Shown: in pieces, positions 1-9,006 of the stretch | Numbering within the stretch: position 1 is the stretch's first letter | Layout of the letters: each line of letters begins with the position of its first letter | Assembly (NCBI RefSeq): GCF_050749815.1 | Contig: NZ_CP192735.1 | Coordinates: 2,604,001-2,668,000, forward strand | Source of the DNA: Dyella_A sp050749815 | GTDB taxonomy: Bacteria; Pseudomonadota; Gammaproteobacteria; Xanthomonadales; Rhodanobacteraceae | Reading direction: 5' to 3' | DNA length: 64,000 bases | Translations under genes and position numbers: made by a program | Notes under the pieces: model-generated | What the model was told of the DNA's origin: nothing | What the model saw: the letters and a program-made list of their open reading frames with translations, nothing else | Database searches by the model: none

Positions 1-1
1 G

Positions 2-1255
2 ATGAATTTCCTGCAGTACTTCGTCTGGGGGGCGTGGCTGATCACCATCGGCGCGTACTGGTTCCAGAACCGTCACTGGGGCGGCGCGCAGTTCGGCGCG
101 ATCTTCTCCACCATGGGCATCGCCTCGCTGTTCATGCCCTCGCTGATGGGCGTGGTGGCGGACAAGTGGATCAACGCCGAGAAGCTCTACGGCCTGCTGC
201 ACATCCTCGGCGCCATCGTGCTGTGCATCGTGCCGATGATCGACCGGCCCGGCGTGCTGTTCTGGGTGATGCTGGTGAACATGTGCTGCTACATGCCCAC
301 CATCGCGCTGTCGTACGCGGTGGCCTACAACGCGCTCAAGCGTGACGGGCTGGATGTGGTGACCACTTTTCCGCCGATCCGCGTGTGGGGCACGGTGGGT
401 TTCATCGCCGCGCTGTGGACGGTGAGCCTGCTGCACCTGGAGACCACCTCCGGCCAGTTCTACGTCGCCGCCGGCGCGGCGCTGGTGCTGGGTCTGTACG
501 CATTCGCCCTGCCGCCGTGCCCGCCCAAGCTCGATCGCCTCGCCGCCGTCACCGCCCGTCGCTCGCTGCTGGACACGCTGGGACTGACCTCGTTCAAGCT
601 GTTCAAGAACACCAAGATGGCGATCTTCTTCATCTTCGCGATGCTGCTGGGCGCGGCGCTGCAGCTGACCAATGCCTATGGCGACACCTTCCTGCACGAC
701 TTCGCCAGCAACCCCGCATACCAGGGGCTGATCGCGGTGAAATACCCGGCGATCATCATGTCGATCTCGCAGGTGTCCGAAACGCTGTTCATCCTGGCGA
801 TCCCGTTCTTCCTCAAGCGCTTCGGCATCAAGACGGTGATGTTCATCTCGATGGCGGCATGGGCGCTGCGCTTCGGCCTGTTCGCCTACGGCAATCCCGG
901 CCCGGGGCTGTGGATGATCGTCCTGTCGTGCATCGTCTACGGCATGGCGTTCGACTTCTTCAATATCTCGGGCTCCTTGTTCGTGGAGTCGCAGAGCGAC
1001 CCGGCGATCCGCGCCAGCGCGCAGGGCCTGTTCATGATGATGACGAACGGCATCGGCGCTGTACTCGGCAGCTCGATCTCCGGCGTGGTGATCGAGGCGT
1101 TCTTCACCGCGCCCGACGGCACCAAGGACTGGCACGGCATCTGGATCAGCTTCGCGCTGTACGCTGCAGTGGTCGCGGTGTTGTTCCTGCTGCTGTTCCG
1201 CCACCGGCACGTGCGCGGCGAGGGGCTGGGCGGCAGCGCCAGCCTGGCGCACTGA
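2..1255 (+). CDS. Nucleoside:H+ symporter-type MFS permease (5' end possibly cut)
   Basis: Inner-membrane secondary transporter of the nucleoside:H+ symporter (NupG/XapB-like) branch of the major facilitator superfamily, expected to import nucleosides. The 417 residues are almost entirely hydrophobic, with about 11-12 membrane segments and a short charged central loop near residues 175-200. The opening FLQYFVWGAWLITIGAYWF is the family's first helix. Family members usually carry about 8-10 residues before it, so the ATG at base 2 may be internal and the true start may lie outside the window. The substrate is inferred from family resemblance only. The next gene is on the opposite strand and its stop codon lies only 9 bp away. 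Confidence 0.8.
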   Translation: MNFLQYFVWGAWLITIGAYWFQNRHWGGAQFGAIFSTMGIASLFMPSLMGVVADKWINAEKLYGLLHILGAIVLCIVPMIDRPGVLFWVMLVNMCCYMPTIALSYAVAYNALKRDGLDVVTTFPPIRVWGTVGFIAALWTVSLLHLETTSGQFYVAAGAALVLGLYAFALPPCPPKLDRLAAVTARRSLLDTLGLTSFKLFKNTKMAIFFIFAMLLGAALQLTNAYGDTFLHDFASNPAYQGLIAVKYPAIIMSISQVSETLFILAIPFFLKRFGIKTVMFISMAAWALRFGLFAYGNPGPGLWMIVLSCIVYGMAFDFFNISGSLFVESQSDPAIRASAQGLFMMMTNGIGAVLGSSISGVVIEAFFTAPDGTKDWHGIWISFALYAAVVAVLFLLLFRHRHVRGEGLGGSASLAH

Positions 1256-1264
1256 GCGGACGGG

Positions 1265-3043
1265 TCAACCCACCAGCGTGCTGGCGACCACGCGGTCGCG
1301 GCCAAACGATTTGGCCGAGTAGAGCGCCGCGTCGGCGGCGCGCATCCAGCCATCCAGATCGCGATGGCGTGCCGCTTCGAACAGCGCCACGCCGATGCTT
1401 ACCGTGATGTGCCCCGCACCGGCTTCGGCGGGTAGTGGCAGGGCCGCGACGCCGGCGCGCAGACTTTCGGCCAGGCGCATGCCGGCGTCGGCGCCCAACG
1501 TCGGGCACAGCACCGCAAATTCCTCGCCACCGATGCGCGAGACCTGGCCCTGCGGGCCAACCGTCTCGCGCAGGAACGCCGACACCTCCACCAGCACGCG
1601 ATCGCCCTGCGGATGGCCGGCGCCGTCATTGATGCGCTTGAAGTGGTCGAAGTCGATCAGCATCAGCACGTGCGCCGGGACGCCCGCTGGCGGCCGATGC
1701 GCCACCAGCGCCGAGGCCTGTTCGAGGAACGCGCGGCGGTTGTCCACCCCGGTCAGCGGATCGCGCAGGGCCTGCTCGCGCAAGGCCGCGGCATGCCGCC
1801 GTTGGTTGCTCAGCAGCAGATACAGCAGCAGCGCGACCACCAGCATCGCGGCGGTCACCAGCCAGCTCATCCGGCCAGACAGTTCCTGTCGACGCTGCGC
1901 CTCGTCGCGACGTGCCGTCTCGGCCTGGGCGGCCTTCAGCGCGAGATCCTTCAGGCGGTTCTCGCGCTCCAGCTCGCGGATCCGCAACTCGCGCTCGCGC
2001 TCGGCGTAGCGCGCTTCCAACGTCGCCTCGGCCGTGCGCGAAGCAGGCGTGCGGCGCGCCGAGATCAGCCGGATCACTTCGCGCGCGTCGGCCAGTGCCT
2101 GCCGGTAGTGCTTGGCCTGCTCGGCCATTTCGCTGCGCGTCTGCAGCAGGTCGGGCAACAGGCCGTCCTTGCCGGCACGGCGCGCATCCTCGACGGTGCG
2201 GCTGATGCGGCGCAGCGCTTGCTCCGGCTGGCCCAGCGCCGCGTAGGTGCGGGCGATGTTGGCGCGAGAGAGCAGCGCGTCGGTGACGCGGCCACTGGCC
2301 TCCTCCTGCGACAGCGACTCCTGCGACAGCGCGAGCGCTGCAGCCGGCCGGCCGCGCTGCAGTTCCACCCGCGCCAGGTTGTCACCGACCGAGGCGGCCC
2401 AGGCTTCCGCGCCGAGAGCGCTGAAGCGCTGGCGCGAGCGCTGGTACATCGCCACGGCGTCGTCGATCCGCTGCTGGCTGGCGTAGTTGATGCCGAGATC
2501 GTTCTCGGCCTCGGCCACGCCCCACGAATCGGCCAGCCGCCGATAGGCGGTTTCGGCGCGCAGGCACACCGGCACGGCGCCTTCGGCGTTCTCGTCCATG
2601 GTGTAGGCATCGCAGAGCTGGAACGTGGCCCAGGCGGCCAGCGCGTCGTCGTGGGTGTCCTGCACCTGCGCCGCGGCGCGCAGGGCCTCGGCCAGCCCGC
2701 CCTGTCCGCCCGACTCGAGCAGGTGGCGCGCCCGCAGGAAACCGGCCGCGGCCGCGGCGGCCGCGTCATGATGGGCATGGGACAGGCTGTCCAGCCGCAG
2801 CGTCGCCTCGGCCAGCGCGGCGTCATCGCCGATGTTGATGCCGGCCGTGCCCATCCACCACAGCGCTTCGCGCTCCTGCGCGGGGTCCAGCGCCTCGTCG
2901 CGATCCAGCCGTTGGCGCACCCGCTGGATCACCGCCTGCGGCTCGGTGAGTACCCGATCGTGCTCGGCGTAACGCGGCGGTACCTGGTCGGCCCACGCCA
3001 GCGGCGCGAGCAGCAACCCGGCAGCCCATACCCAGCCTCGCAT
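1265..3043 (-). CDS. TPR-containing membrane diguanylate cyclase (GGEEF)
   Basis: Predicted c-di-GMP synthase, 592 residues. An N-terminal signal sequence (MRGWVWAAGLLLAPLAWA) is followed by a periplasmic Ala-rich helical region with TPR-like repeats (about 30-370), a basic coiled coil, one membrane helix near 390-412 and a C-terminal GGDEF domain. The active-site signature is GGEEF at about 505. The residues where the RxxD inhibitory site would sit read GPQG, so product feedback is probably absent. The start at 3043 was chosen because it opens with a clean signal peptide; an ATG 20 codons upstream would add a basic, non-signal stretch. The sensing ligand is unknown. Confidence 0.85.
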   Translation of the reverse strand: MRGWVWAAGLLLAPLAWADQVPPRYAEHDRVLTEPQAVIQRVRQRLDRDEALDPAQEREALWWMGTAGINIGDDAALAEATLRLDSLSHAHHDAAAAAAAGFLRARHLLESGGQGGLAEALRAAAQVQDTHDDALAAWATFQLCDAYTMDENAEGAVPVCLRAETAYRRLADSWGVAEAENDLGINYASQQRIDDAVAMYQRSRQRFSALGAEAWAASVGDNLARVELQRGRPAAALALSQESLSQEEASGRVTDALLSRANIARTYAALGQPEQALRRISRTVEDARRAGKDGLLPDLLQTRSEMAEQAKHYRQALADAREVIRLISARRTPASRTAEATLEARYAERERELRIRELERENRLKDLALKAAQAETARRDEAQRRQELSGRMSWLVTAAMLVVALLLYLLLSNQRRHAAALREQALRDPLTGVDNRRAFLEQASALVAHRPPAGVPAHVLMLIDFDHFKRINDGAGHPQGDRVLVEVSAFLRETVGPQGQVSRIGGEEFAVLCPTLGADAGMRLAESLRAGVAALPLPAEAGAGHITVSIGVALFEAARHRDLDGWMRAADAALYSAKSFGRDRVVASTLVG

Positions 3044-3140
3044 CGCCCGCCCCTGTGTGTTCGCCCCTGGCGGCATCATTCTGCGCCGGCGCGCCCACGG
3101 CAAGCGCTCCGCCAGGATCGAACCCCTCGATTGTTGTAGT

Positions 3141-3159
3141 TGCGAATCGTTCTCGTTAA
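3141..3159 (+). promoter_or_regulatory. Putative Fur box upstream of the TonB receptor
   Basis: The stretch TGCGAATCGTTCTCGTTAA carries the GAA-TCG-TTC palindromic core with flanks resembling gammaproteobacterial Fur sites. It lies 30 bp before the receptor start codon, in a relatively AT-rich patch of an otherwise GC-rich intergenic region. This suggests iron-dependent repression of the receptor and the overlapping PepSY gene. It is a visual match and was not scored against a matrix. Confidence 0.6.
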
Positions 3160-3189
3160 GATTCTCTGGATTTCGTCTGGAGTTGCCGC

Positions 3190-5307
3190 ATGTCTGCTGT
3201 CCGCCCCGTTGCCTTGGCCGTCCTGTGCGCGCTGGCTGTCCCGTCCCACGCCGCCGACGCCCCGCAGACGGTGCAATTGCAGCGCGTCGAGGTGTCCGAA
3301 AGCACGCTGCGCATGCCGCGCAGCCAGGGTGCGCTGCCGATGACGATCACCGTGATCGACCAGCAAGAGCTGCGCCAGCAACTGGCCCTGACGCCGGACC
3401 TGTCGCAGGCGATCGGCGCCCTGCTGCCCTCCTTCTCGCCCGCCACCCAGAAACTGTCCAGCCGCGGCGAAACCCTGCGGGGGCGCAGTCCGCTGTACAT
3501 GATCGACGGCGTGCCGCAGTCCAGCCCGCTGCGCAACGGTTCGCGCGATGCGTACACGATCGATCCGGCGATGATCGAGCGCATCGAGATCGTCGAGGGT
3601 TCCAACGCTCTGCAGGGGCTTGGCGCCGCCGGCGGCATCATCAACATCATCACCCGGCGCGCCCCGGACAAGGACGGCATCACCCAGCGCGTGGCGCTGG
3701 ATGCCAGCGCCCCGACGCGCGGCACCGACGGCCTCGGCTACGGCGGCTCGTACGTGCTGGGGGCGCGGCAGGGGGCATTCGACGCGGTGGTGGGCGTGTC
3801 CGCGCGCGAGCGCGGCATGTACTCAGACGCGCACGGCCGGTTGATCGGCGTGGACGGTACCCAGGGCGACCTGATGGATTCGTCCAGCCACGACCTGTTC
3901 GCCAAGCTCGGCTACGACTTTGCCGGCGAACGGCGGCTGCAGCTCACGGTGAACCGCTTCCAGCTGCAGGGCAACGGCGATTACACCGCGGTGCCGGGCG
4001 ACATGACGGCGGGCCTGCCCACCACCTCGATCCGCCAGCCGCAGCCCGGCGATGCCCCGCGTAATCGGGTGCTCACCACCAGCCTGGATTACCGCGACCC
4101 GCACCTGGCCGGCGGCGAGCTGCGCGCGCAGCTGTACTACCAGGCCAACCGCGAACTGTTCGGCGGCGGCACCTTCGGCACCTTTCAGGATCCCGCCTAC
4201 GGCAGCACCATCTTCGACCAGTCGCAGAACGTGTCGCTCAAGCGCGGCGCGCGGTTGTCGTGGTCGCGCAGCGGACTGTTCGACGACCACCTGAACCTGC
4301 TGGCCGGCGTGGACGGCTACCGCGACACCACCCATCAAGAACTGGTGCAGACCGGCCGCAACTGGGTGCCGGACAGCACCTACACCGGATGGGCGCCGTT
4401 CCTCCAGGCCGAACTCTGGGTGTTGCCCTCGCTGTCGCTGAATGGCGGCTTGCGCCAGGAGCATGGCTGGCTGGACGTGCCGACCTTCCGCACCCTCGCC
4501 TTCTACAACGGCGTAACCGTGCAGGGCGGCTCCACCCGCTTCAGCAAGACGCTGCCGAACCTCGGCGCGGTCTGGTACCTCAACGATCGGCTGAACCTGT
4601 TCGCCAGCTATGCCGAGGGCTACACCCTGCCGGACGTGGGCCGCGTGCTGCGCGCGATCAGCGTGCCGGGCCAGAACGTGGCCGACTTCCTCGACCTCAA
4701 GCCGGTGGTGTCGGATAACCGCGAGGCGGGCGCCGAGTACGCCGACGGCGGCTTCACCACCCGGCTCAGCCACTACACCTCCACCTCCCGGCTGGGCTCG
4801 GTGCTGGTGTTCGACGCTGCCAACCAGGTCTACAACGTGGCACGCCAGCGCATCGAGATCAGCGGATGGGAAGCGCGCGCCGGGTGGAAGCCGCTTGCCG
4901 GCACGCAGCTGACAATGAGCTACGCGATCAACCACGGCCGCTCCGACCGCAACGGCGACGGCCGCGTCGACTCCGATCTGGACGGCGCCAACATCGCGCC
5001 AAACCGCCTCAACCTGAGCTGGACCCAGCAATGGAGCGGCGACTGGTCGAGCTACCTGCAGGTGTCGCGCCTGGCCGGTCGCGATTTCGCAACGCTGGGC
5101 CAGCGCAGCGGGCACTTCGATGGCTACACCACGGCCGATGCCTACCTGCGCTGGAACGCCGGCCGCGCCGGCGAATGGACCCTGGGCGTGCAGAACCTGG
5201 CCAACCGCCAGTACATCAACTACGTGTCGCAGACCGTGGGCGACGACGAGAGCTACTTTGCCGGCCGCGGCCGCACGGTGTCGCTGGGATGGCAGCAGAC
5301 GTTCTGA
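3190..5307 (+). CDS. TonB-dependent siderophore-type receptor
   Basis: Outer-membrane gated porin for energy-dependent uptake, most likely of a ferric siderophore. The 705 residues show a signal peptide (cleavage after SHA), a plug domain at about 45-160 with the expected IDGVP and IEIVEGSNALQG motifs, a long beta-barrel, and a C-terminal Phe (WQQTF) as required for BAM-dependent insertion. The TonB box is probably near QRVEVSES. The Fur-like box upstream and the overlapping PepSY membrane gene both support a role in iron acquisition. The siderophore cannot be told from sequence. Confidence 0.9.
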   Translation: MSAVRPVALAVLCALAVPSHAADAPQTVQLQRVEVSESTLRMPRSQGALPMTITVIDQQELRQQLALTPDLSQAIGALLPSFSPATQKLSSRGETLRGRSPLYMIDGVPQSSPLRNGSRDAYTIDPAMIERIEIVEGSNALQGLGAAGGIINIITRRAPDKDGITQRVALDASAPTRGTDGLGYGGSYVLGARQGAFDAVVGVSARERGMYSDAHGRLIGVDGTQGDLMDSSSHDLFAKLGYDFAGERRLQLTVNRFQLQGNGDYTAVPGDMTAGLPTTSIRQPQPGDAPRNRVLTTSLDYRDPHLAGGELRAQLYYQANRELFGGGTFGTFQDPAYGSTIFDQSQNVSLKRGARLSWSRSGLFDDHLNLLAGVDGYRDTTHQELVQTGRNWVPDSTYTGWAPFLQAELWVLPSLSLNGGLRQEHGWLDVPTFRTLAFYNGVTVQGGSTRFSKTLPNLGAVWYLNDRLNLFASYAEGYTLPDVGRVLRAISVPGQNVADFLDLKPVVSDNREAGAEYADGGFTTRLSHYTSTSRLGSVLVFDAANQVYNVARQRIEISGWEARAGWKPLAGTQLTMSYAINHGRSDRNGDGRVDSDLDGANIAPNRLNLSWTQQWSGDWSSYLQVSRLAGRDFATLGQRSGHFDGYTTADAYLRWNAGRAGEWTLGVQNLANRQYINYVSQTVGDDESYFAGRGRTVSLGWQQTF

Positions 5308-6398
5308 ACGTGATCGCCGCTCGTCCCCAACGCGCCGGCCTCAAGCTCTGGCTGAAGCGCCTGCATCTGTGGCTGGGCCTGAGCGCCGGCCTGGTGTTCG
5401 CGCTGATCGCGCTCAGCGGCAGCGTGCTCGCCCTGCAGGAGCCACTGCTGCGCCTGGCGCATCCGGCACTGACCGGCCATGTGCCGCCTTCGCCCGCGCA
5501 GCAGGCGCGGGTGCTGGCACGCATCGCGCACGAGTGGGCGCCATGCGGCCTGCGCGCGGCGGACCTTCCCGACGCCGCGCTGCCGGTGTGGCAGCTGTAC
5601 TTCGACAACGGCACGCGGCGCTACCTCGACCCGGCCAGCGGCGAGCTGCTGCTGACGCGCGACGCCTCGCGCGATGCTCTGCTGATCCTGCGCAACTGGC
5701 ACACCCATCTGCTCGCCGGCCGCACCGGCGAAAACCTGCTCGGCGTACTCGGCTGGATCGCGCTGGGCCTGCTCTTGTCCGGCCTCGTCCTGTGGTGGCC
5801 GGCGCGCGGGCGGCTGCGCGCGCACCTGCGTCCGTATGCCCAGCCCCCCGTGCGTCGCTGGCTCACCTGGCACCGCTCGCTGGGCGCGCTCACCCTGCCG
5901 CTGCTGTTGCTGGTGACCCTCACCGGCACGCTGATGGTCTATCACGGCGCCACCCGGCGTGGACTGGAGGCGGCCTTTGGCCGTGGCACAGTCGCGGCGC
6001 CGCCGAGCCCGGTGGCGCGGCGCGATGCACCCGTGCCGTGGGCGGCCCTGCTCGCCGCCGCCCAATCGGCGCTGCCACACGCGGCGCTGTCGCGCATCAG
6101 CTTCGGCCAGGCCGACGACGCCACCGTCGTCGTTCGGGCACATGCCCCGGGCGAATGGAACGCCACCGGCCGCAGCATGATCTGGCTCGATCCGTATACG
6201 CCGCGAGTGCTGGCCGTGCGCGACGCCAGCGCCGGCGACACCGCGGCCCGCATCGACGGCATGATCTATCCGCTGCATGCAGGCACGGTCGGCGGCTGGG
6301 CGTACCGCGGCGTGGTGATCGCCTGCGGCGTGCTGCCGGCCTTCTTCGTCACCACCGGGTTCCTGTTCTGGCGCGCGCGCACACGTCGCCGGCGCTGA
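5289..6398 (+). CDS. PepSY-associated TM protein (putative siderophore-iron reductase)
   Basis: Inner-membrane protein of the PepSY_TM family, 369 residues. Members next to TonB receptors are thought to help reduce or release siderophore iron. Four hydrophobic segments are visible (about 30-55, 155-180, 205-235, 340-362), with conserved His near the membrane (HTHLLAGRTGE, WHRSLGA), a possible haem-ligand pattern, and a PepSY-like periplasmic region between them. The ATG at 5289 overlaps the receptor stop by 19 bp; a GTG at 5310, just after that stop, is the alternative start. Translational coupling with the receptor is likely. Confidence 0.8.
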   Translation: MAADVLNVIAARPQRAGLKLWLKRLHLWLGLSAGLVFALIALSGSVLALQEPLLRLAHPALTGHVPPSPAQQARVLARIAHEWAPCGLRAADLPDAALPVWQLYFDNGTRRYLDPASGELLLTRDASRDALLILRNWHTHLLAGRTGENLLGVLGWIALGLLLSGLVLWWPARGRLRAHLRPYAQPPVRRWLTWHRSLGALTLPLLLLVTLTGTLMVYHGATRRGLEAAFGRGTVAAPPSPVARRDAPVPWAALLAAAQSALPHAALSRISFGQADDATVVVRAHAPGEWNATGRSMIWLDPYTPRVLAVRDASAGDTAARIDGMIYPLHAGTVGGWAYRGVVIACGVLPAFFVTTGFLFWRARTRRRR

Positions 6399-6426
6399 GC
6401 CGGCAGGCAACAGGTAAACTGGGCGG

Positions 6427-7425
6427 ATGCAGATTGGCCCTTACCGCATCGATCCGCCCGTGGTGCTCGCCCCCATGGCGGGTGTCACCGACAAGCCGTT
6501 CCGCCTGCTGTGCAAGCGGCTGGGCGCGGGTCTGGCCGTGTCGGAAATGACCACGGCGGACCCCACGCTGTGGCACACCCGCAAGTCGCTGCGGCGTATG
6601 GATCACGCCGGCGAACCGGAACCGGTGAGCGTGCAGATCGCCGGCTACGACCCGGCGATGCTGGCCGAGGCGGCGCGTTTCAACGTCGCCAACGGCGCGC
6701 AGATCATCGACATCAACATGGGCTGCCCGGCCAAGAAGGTGTGCAACGTGTGGTCCGGCTCGGCCCTGCTGCAGGACGAGCCGCTGGTGGCGCGCATCTG
6801 CCGGGCGGTGGTCGAGGCGGTCGAGGTGCCGGTGACGCTGAAGATCCGAACCGGCTGGGATCGCGACCACAAGAATGCACTTTCCATCGCGCGCATCGCC
6901 GAAGACAGCGGCATCGCCGCGCTGTCGGTGCACGGGCGCACGCGGGCGGACAAGTACGAGGGCGAGGCCGAATACGACACCATCGCCGCGGTAAAGGCGA
7001 GCATCGGCATCCCGGTGCTGGCCAACGGCGACATCACCACGCCGGAACGGGCCAGGCACGTGCTCGACGTCACCGGCGCGGACGCCGTGATGATCGGCCG
7101 CGGCGCGCAGGGGCGGCCGTGGATCTTTCGCGAGATCGCCCACTACCTCGCCACCGGCGAGAAGCTGCCCGAGCCGACGCCGGCCGAGGTCGCCGCCATC
7201 CTGCTCGGTCACCTCGAACACCTGCACACGTTCTACGGCGAGCTGGCCGGCGTGCGCATCGCGCGCAAGCACCTGGGCTGGTACGCCAAGGATCGTCCGG
7301 AGAACGCCGCGTTCCGTCAGGTGGTGAACCGCGCCGAGACGGCGCACGAGCAACTGGCGCTTACCGAGCGCTACTTCGCAGCGCTGGCCGCCGGCGAGTT
7401 CGCAAGTTTCAGCGTCGCGGCCTGA
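6427..7425 (+). CDS. dusB: tRNA-dihydrouridine synthase B
   Basis: FMN- and NADPH-dependent enzyme that reduces uridines in the tRNA D-loop to dihydrouridine. It has 332 residues, the normal length. The N-terminal TIM barrel opens with VVLAPMAGVTDKPFR. The catalytic Cys is about residue 100 in NMGCPAKKV, and the FMN phosphate region reads ANGDI and GRGAQGRPW. A C-terminal helical tRNA-binding domain follows. In many proteobacteria dusB is followed by fis; here a diguanylate cyclase follows instead. A -10-like TAAACT ends six bases before the ATG and there is no Shine-Dalgarno, so the transcript may be leaderless. Confidence 0.93.
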   Translation: MQIGPYRIDPPVVLAPMAGVTDKPFRLLCKRLGAGLAVSEMTTADPTLWHTRKSLRRMDHAGEPEPVSVQIAGYDPAMLAEAARFNVANGAQIIDINMGCPAKKVCNVWSGSALLQDEPLVARICRAVVEAVEVPVTLKIRTGWDRDHKNALSIARIAEDSGIAALSVHGRTRADKYEGEAEYDTIAAVKASIGIPVLANGDITTPERARHVLDVTGADAVMIGRGAQGRPWIFREIAHYLATGEKLPEPTPAEVAAILLGHLEHLHTFYGELAGVRIARKHLGWYAKDRPENAAFRQVVNRAETAHEQLALTERYFAALAAGEFASFSVAA

Positions 7426-7517
7426 GCGCGCGCCGCACCGACGCGACGCGATCGCGCCCGTAGGCACTGCTTGCCGCGGACGCGTACGATAACCCGTCCC
7501 ACGAATCGTCCGGCCCT

Positions 7518-8867
7518 ATGGAATCGAGTTCCAGCACGCGTACCCAGCAGCAGGCGATCGAGCAGCTCGAACGCAGCGAGGCACGCTGGTTGCGCCTGGA
7601 CGCCCTGCTGCGCCGGCTGGTGACGCGGCTCACCTACGCCGCCGATGGCCGCGCCGCCACGCTGGACGCGAGCCTGGGCAATATTCGCCGGCAGGTACGC
7701 GACGCGGTCGACGAGCCCGGTCTCGAGGCGCTGCTTTCGGACCTTGGCGAGGCGATCAAGGCGCTGGACGAGCCGGCCCCGGCAGCCCCCAGCGCGACGG
7801 CGCCGCCGCCGCATCCGTTCACCGAAGCGCTCTCCACCGGACAGGTGCTGCTGGCCCTGGTCGACCGGCTGCGCCTGGACGACGACGCGGTCGAGCGGCT
7901 GAACGCCCTGCGCGACACCATCCAGGGCTGCGCCGATGCCGCCACGCTGGCGGTGCAGGCCGAGGCCGTGGCCGCGCTGGTGAACCGCCACTGCCATCGC
8001 ATCGGCGAAGCGCGCGCCGCCGCCGAGCGGCTGCTCAAGCACGTCACCGAACAACTGGAAGAGCTGGCCGTCTACCTCGCGCGCGAGGACATGTCCCATC
8101 GTGACGGCGAGAGCGCCCGCGACCAGCTCGATCACGAGGTACTCGGCGAGATCCGCGCGCTCACCGAGCAGGTCGCGCAGGCGCAGGACCTAAGCGAGCT
8201 GCAGGTCGAGGTGCAGCAGCGCCTGGGCGCGATCAGCGGGCATTTGAAGACGTTTCGCCAGCGCGAGGCCGCGCGCGAACGCGAGTGGCAGGCGCGTACC
8301 GAGCAGATGGGCCAGCGCATCCGCGAGCTGGAACGATCGGCGCAGGCGATGGAAGCCACGCTGCGCCACGAGCAGGCGCTGGCCTCCACCGACCCGCTCA
8401 CCGGTGTGGCCAACCGTCTGGTGTTCGAGCAGCACATGGCCGATGCCTGCCTGCGCATCGCGCAGGGCGGCGGCGAGACCAGTCTGCTGGTGCTCGATAT
8501 CGACCGCTTCAAGGAGATCAACGACAGCTTCGGCCACGCCGCCGGCGACCGCGCGCTGCGCATCGTCGCCGAGCAGCTGCGCGCCGGGCTGCGCTCGGAC
8601 GACCTGCTGGCACGCTACGGCGGCGAGGAGTTCGTGGTGGTGCTGTCGGGCATGGGCGCGGAAGCGGCCATGCGCGTGGCCGAATCGCTGCGCAAGCGGA
8701 TCGAGAGCCTGGGCTTCCACGGTCAGCAGCGACCGGTGCGCATCACCCTTTCGTGCGGCGTCACCGTACTGCGCGGCGACGATTCGCCCGACAGCGCCTT
8801 CGAGCGGGCGGACGGCGCGCTGTATCGCGCCAAGCGCGGCGGGCGCAACCGCTGCGAGTTGATCTGA
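7518..8867 (+). CDS. Soluble diguanylate cyclase (GGEEF, intact I-site)
   Basis: Predicted c-di-GMP synthase, 449 residues, with no signal peptide or membrane helix, so cytoplasmic. Residues 1-285 are helical, charged and coiled-coil-like with no recognised sensor domain. The C-terminal GGDEF domain has GGEEF at 368-372 and an RSDD inhibitory site at 359-362, so product inhibition is expected, unlike the other cyclase in this window. A -10-like TACGAT lies about 30 bp before the start. Partner and input signal are unknown. Confidence 0.88.
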   Translation: MESSSSTRTQQQAIEQLERSEARWLRLDALLRRLVTRLTYAADGRAATLDASLGNIRRQVRDAVDEPGLEALLSDLGEAIKALDEPAPAAPSATAPPPHPFTEALSTGQVLLALVDRLRLDDDAVERLNALRDTIQGCADAATLAVQAEAVAALVNRHCHRIGEARAAAERLLKHVTEQLEELAVYLAREDMSHRDGESARDQLDHEVLGEIRALTEQVAQAQDLSELQVEVQQRLGAISGHLKTFRQREAAREREWQARTEQMGQRIRELERSAQAMEATLRHEQALASTDPLTGVANRLVFEQHMADACLRIAQGGGETSLLVLDIDRFKEINDSFGHAAGDRALRIVAEQLRAGLRSDDLLARYGGEEFVVVLSGMGAEAAMRVAESLRKRIESLGFHGQQRPVRITLSCGVTVLRGDDSPDSAFERADGALYRAKRGGRNRCELI

Positions 8868-8971
8868 GCGAGGCAGCGTGCGGCCGTCCAGACGGCTGAA
8901 CGGATGGACGCCCGCGCACCGGGCCTGCCTGCAAAGCCGGAGCGGCCGTTGTATGATGCGCGACCCGTTTC

Positions 8972-8999
8972 TATCTCTTCATCCGAAAGGAAGGATATA
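8972..8999 (+). promoter_or_regulatory. 28-bp leader motif shared with metF
   Basis: TATCTCTTCATC, eight bases, then AGGATATA. The same two blocks with the same eight-base gap precede metF (37594-37621). TATC-CTTC and GAAGGATA can pair as a stem with one bulged base, so the element could be an operator half-dyad or a small RNA hairpin covering the metK ribosome binding site. A -10-like TATGAT lies about 15 bp upstream, which places the motif near the start of the transcript. Confidence 0.55.
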
Positions 9000-9006
9000 A
9001 CCCACG